NCBI GenBank assembly: GCA_022833215.1
Contig: JAIPUZ010000058.1
Span: forward strand, 1-56,275
Source of the DNA: Mesorhizobium sp.
GTDB lineage: Bacteria > Pseudomonadota > Alphaproteobacteria > Rhizobiales > Rhizobiaceae
Length of the DNA: 56,275 nt
Direction of reading: 5' to 3'
Below, one piece after another: positions 54,497 through 56,275 of this stretch. The notes below the pieces were generated by a model. The model saw nothing but the letters and a program-made list of their open reading frames with translations, was not told the DNA's origin and did no database searches. Position 1 is the first letter of the stretch; each line of letters begins with the position of its first letter. Position numbers and translations under genes: made by a program.

Positions 54497-54650
54497 GCTT
54501 CCTCCTTCATAAAGATTGCTCGCCTCAACTCGCGTCGGCGCCACCATGCGGAAGACCGGCAAGCGACGGCCACGACAGGGGCCGCGGCCGGGAGACCTGT
54601 TCCGTCCTCAAATGGATGAGCTGCCTCCCAGCCCCCTCGGACAGGTTGAA

Positions 54651-54679
54651 GGTTAAGCTTCGCTCCTTACCACTGTCAA
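54651..54679 (-). promoter_or_regulatory. Putative promoter of the PotF-like importer operon
   Basis: On the minus strand TTGACA (54679-54674) is a perfect -35 box, followed after 17 nt by TTAACC (54656-54651) as a weak -10. Operator-like site e (54683-54694) sits a few bases upstream of the -35 box. Confidence 0.45.
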
Positions 54680-54682
54680 CAC

Positions 54683-54756
54683 ATTGGATACATTTTTGCA
54701 AATTTAAGGCATTTCGTTGAGCATAACCTTGCTTTTGTTGAATGATTGGATACCTT
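54683..54756. promoter_or_regulatory. Paired GTATCCA operator-like sites between PotF-like and VOC genes
   Basis: On the minus strand both sites read GTATCCA. Site e is ATTGGATACATT on plus (54683-54694) and site f ATTGGATACCTT (54745-54756); their cores are 62 bp apart in the same orientation. The AT-rich region is shared by the divergent PotF-like operon and the VOC-gntR pair, so one regulator could control both. Confidence 0.7.
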
Positions 54757-54823
54757 AAGGCCAGACACAACGATTTTCCGCACCCTTTCCAGTCGGGGTG
54801 ATGCCTTCAGCCGGAGCCCGGGG

Positions 54824-55396
54824 ATGCCACAGACAACCGACCTTGCAGCCGATCACAGCAAGCAGGAAAACGGCGTGCCGGGGCTCGCCGGCACCGACCA
54901 TATCGGCTTCACCGTGCCGGATCTGGACGAAGCGGTTGCATTCTTCGTCGACGTCATCGGCTGCGAGCCGTTCTACGAGCTCGGCCCGTTCCAGTCCGAT
55001 GGCGACTGGATGGAGAAGCATCTCGACGTCCATCCGCGCGCGGTAATGAAGCGGCTCAGATTCCTGCGCTGCCGCAACGGATCGAATTTCGAGATCTTCG
55101 AATATGCCGCACCGGATCAGAACAGCCGCCAGCCCCGCAACAGCGACGTCGGCGGCCACCATCTGGCATTCTATGTCGACGACATCGATGCGGCGGTCGC
55201 CTATCTGAAGACGAAGGGCGTTCGCGTGCTGGGCGAGCCGACCGTGCGGAAAGAAGGACCGAGCGCCGGGCAGAGCTGGGTGTACTTTTTGTCGCCCTGG
55301 GGCATGCAGCTCGAGCTGGTTTCGTTCCCGCAGGGGAAGGCCTATGAACGCGAAACCTCGCGCAGATTGTGGCATCCCGCAAGCCCGGTCTCGTAG
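54824..55396 (+). CDS. VOC/glyoxalase-bleomycin resistance family protein
   Basis: 190-residue metalloenzyme of the vicinal oxygen chelate fold (glyoxalase I, extradiol dioxygenase, fosfomycin resistance and methylmalonyl-CoA epimerase-type). Probable metal ligands are His26 in TDHIGFTVPDLD, a His in GGHHLAFYVDD near 107 and Glu in MQLELVSF near 163. The reaction is not determined. The ATG at 54824 is chosen; an ATG at 54801 is in another frame. Its promoter region is shared with the PotF-like operon, and it is followed 78 nt later by the GntR regulator. Confidence 0.85.
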   Translation: MPQTTDLAADHSKQENGVPGLAGTDHIGFTVPDLDEAVAFFVDVIGCEPFYELGPFQSDGDWMEKHLDVHPRAVMKRLRFLRCRNGSNFEIFEYAAPDQNSRQPRNSDVGGHHLAFYVDDIDAAVAYLKTKGVRVLGEPTVRKEGPSAGQSWVYFLSPWGMQLELVSFPQGKAYERETSRRLWHPASPVS

Positions 55397-55474
55397 GGAC
55401 ACCAGCCGGCATTGCGTGTACCGAAACGAATATTCTAACATCATCGACGCAAATGTCGGGATGCGGGGAATGAA

Positions 55475-56164
55475 ATGGCCCAGAAGCGTGATCGCAACGG
55501 CGCCGAAGCCGAAGGAACGGGAGGCGCTCTGCTCGCCAGCGGGCGCGTCACCGATGCCTTGCGCGACGCTATCCTTGCAGGAAAGCTGAGGCCCGGCAGC
55601 CGGGTGCGGCAGGAGGAGCTGGCAAGCGAATTCGGGATAAGCCGCATTCCCGTGCGTGAAGCATTGCGCCAGCTCGAAAGCGAGGGACTGGTCATTCTGG
55701 TGCCCAACAGCGGCGCCTGGATATCGAGGCTGGATCGCGCCGAATGCATCGAAATCTACAAGATCCGCGAAAGGCTGGAGCCGCTTGCGCTGCAGGAAAG
55801 CAGCGTCAACCTCTCGGCCGGCCAGCTTGAGATGCTGGAGGATCTGGTCGACCGCATCGAGACGAGCGACGATGCCGACGAGTTCCTGCGCCTCGACAGG
55901 GAGTTCCATCTGCTGAGCTACGAGGGCGCCGACATGCCCCAGTTGCGCCACATGATCCAGAAATTCTGGAACTCGACGCAGCATTATCGCCGCGCCTTCA
56001 CCGGCGCGGTCGGACGTTCAGGCATGGAAATGGTCTATCACGAGCACCAGCTGATCGTGGATGCGCTCAAGCGCCGCGACGGCGAGCAGGCATCCCTCAT
56101 CCTCTACGGGCACATCCGGCGCACGAGGCTGGCGCTGGAAAGTCATCCTGATATTTTTGCCTAG
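55475..56164 (+). CDS. GntR-family transcriptional regulator (FadR/FCD subfamily)
   Basis: 229 residues. N-terminal winged helix (VTDALRDAILAGKLRPGSRV to REALRQLESEGLVILVPNSGAW, about 25-85), then an FCD ligand-binding domain with metal-type His residues in LDREFHLLSY, YHEHQLI and YGHIRRTR. Such regulators sense 2-hydroxy- or oxoacids, sugar acids or similar and repress catabolic operons. It sits next to, and is probably co-transcribed with, the VOC gene whose promoter region carries the paired GTATCCA sites, making it the candidate regulator of the island. The stop TAG lies within the IS5 target CTAG. Confidence 0.93.
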   Translation: MAQKRDRNGAEAEGTGGALLASGRVTDALRDAILAGKLRPGSRVRQEELASEFGISRIPVREALRQLESEGLVILVPNSGAWISRLDRAECIEIYKIRERLEPLALQESSVNLSAGQLEMLEDLVDRIETSDDADEFLRLDREFHLLSYEGADMPQLRHMIQKFWNSTQHYRRAFTGAVGRSGMEMVYHEHQLIVDALKRRDGEQASLILYGHIRRTRLALESHPDIFA

Positions 56165-56275
56165 GCTGTAGTGACGATTTAATCATTTCAGCCACATCAT
56201 GATGCTGGCGATTTTGACGAAGCCGATGAAGTTGGCGGCGAGTTTGTCGTAGCGAGTTGCGATGCGCCGCCATTG
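56165..56275 (-). mobile_element. Partial IS5-family insertion sequence at right edge
   Basis: The element enters from the right edge of the window; its last 19 transposase residues or more and its terminal sequence GCTGTAGTGACGATTTAATC are visible. CTAG at 56161-56164 matches the YTAR target preference of IS5 elements and would be the duplicated site. The far end is not in the window. Confidence 0.7.
56183..56275 (-). CDS. IS5-family transposase, C-terminal end only
   Basis: Reads ATRYDKLAANFIGFVKIASI and a few more residues to a TGA stop at 56183-56185, the conserved end of IS5-family DDE transposases (YDKLA.NF..... ). The rest of the gene lies outside the window. Confidence 0.85.
   Translation of the reverse strand, partial: QWRRIATRYDKLAANFIGFVKIASIMMWLK

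Overview
The window reads as the chromosome or a large replicon of an alphaproteobacterium of the order Hyphomicrobiales, probably Phyllobacteriaceae/Mesorhizobium-like. The grounds are high GC coding DNA, many ATGA-overlapped operons, unusually many ABC importers, a DUF805/DUF4129/DUF4350/MoxR/DUF58/SpoIIM/RDD operon, and short AT-richer palindromic intergenic repeats of a type familiar from that order. This assignment is inference from style and gene content; no rRNA or other marker gene is present. I saw no tRNA, rRNA or CRISPR array.

Layout. 1-3.6 kb: the start of a cytochrome bo3 quinol oxidase operon (cyoA, cyoB running off the left edge, minus strand) with a divergent MFS transporter. 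3.9-10.6 kb: a tight plus-strand operon of uncharacterised membrane/AAA genes (DUF805, DUF4129-like, DUF4350, MoxR, DUF58, SpoIIM-like, RDD). 10.6-12.8 kb: a thiosulfate-type YeeE/YedE importer and a secreted two-domain rhodanese. 12.9-15.2 kb: a siderophore/cobalamin-type ABC importer (fecCD, fecE) with a truncated DUF2218 gene at its end and only a 51-residue remnant of its binding protein. 15.4-17.1 kb: an FMN/3Fe-4S glutamate-synthase-like membrane protein, then about 1.1 kb with little coding sequence.

18.2-24.7 kb: a Liv-type ABC importer (two permeases, binding protein, two ATPases) co-directional with two NAD(P)-dependent hydroxyacid dehydrogenases. It ends in an 11-bp tandem repeat, a palindromic repeat and an IS630-family insertion (24863-25909, TA target). 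25.9-33.3 kb, minus strand: a LuxR-type regulator, a nitrilase-family amidase, an agmatinase-family ureohydrolase, a flavin monooxygenase, a DAO-type oxidoreductase and a DMT exporter. Together these look like amine/amino-acid or guanidino-compound catabolism.

33.5-56.2 kb: a second catabolic island in several transcription units: (i) a RbsABC-type importer with a TorT-like binding protein, followed by HyuA and HyuB (minus); (ii) a D-2-hydroxyacid FAD dehydrogenase (plus); (iii) a fused E1 alpha-beta 2-oxoacid dehydrogenase plus its E2 (plus); (iv) a PotFBCA-type importer with a class IV aminotransferase and an SDR inside the operon (minus); (v) a VOC/glyoxalase gene followed by a GntR/FadR-type regulator (plus). 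A partial IS5-family element closes the window. The most striking signal is regulatory. The promoter regions of units (i), (iii) and the divergent (iv)/(v) each carry two copies of a GTATCCA-centred operator-like motif, and in all three places the two copies are exactly 62 bp apart. The obvious candidate reader is the GntR regulator at 55475-56164. This would tie two importers of different classes, HyuAB, the 2-oxoacid dehydrogenase and the aminotransferase/SDR into one undescribed catabolic regulon.
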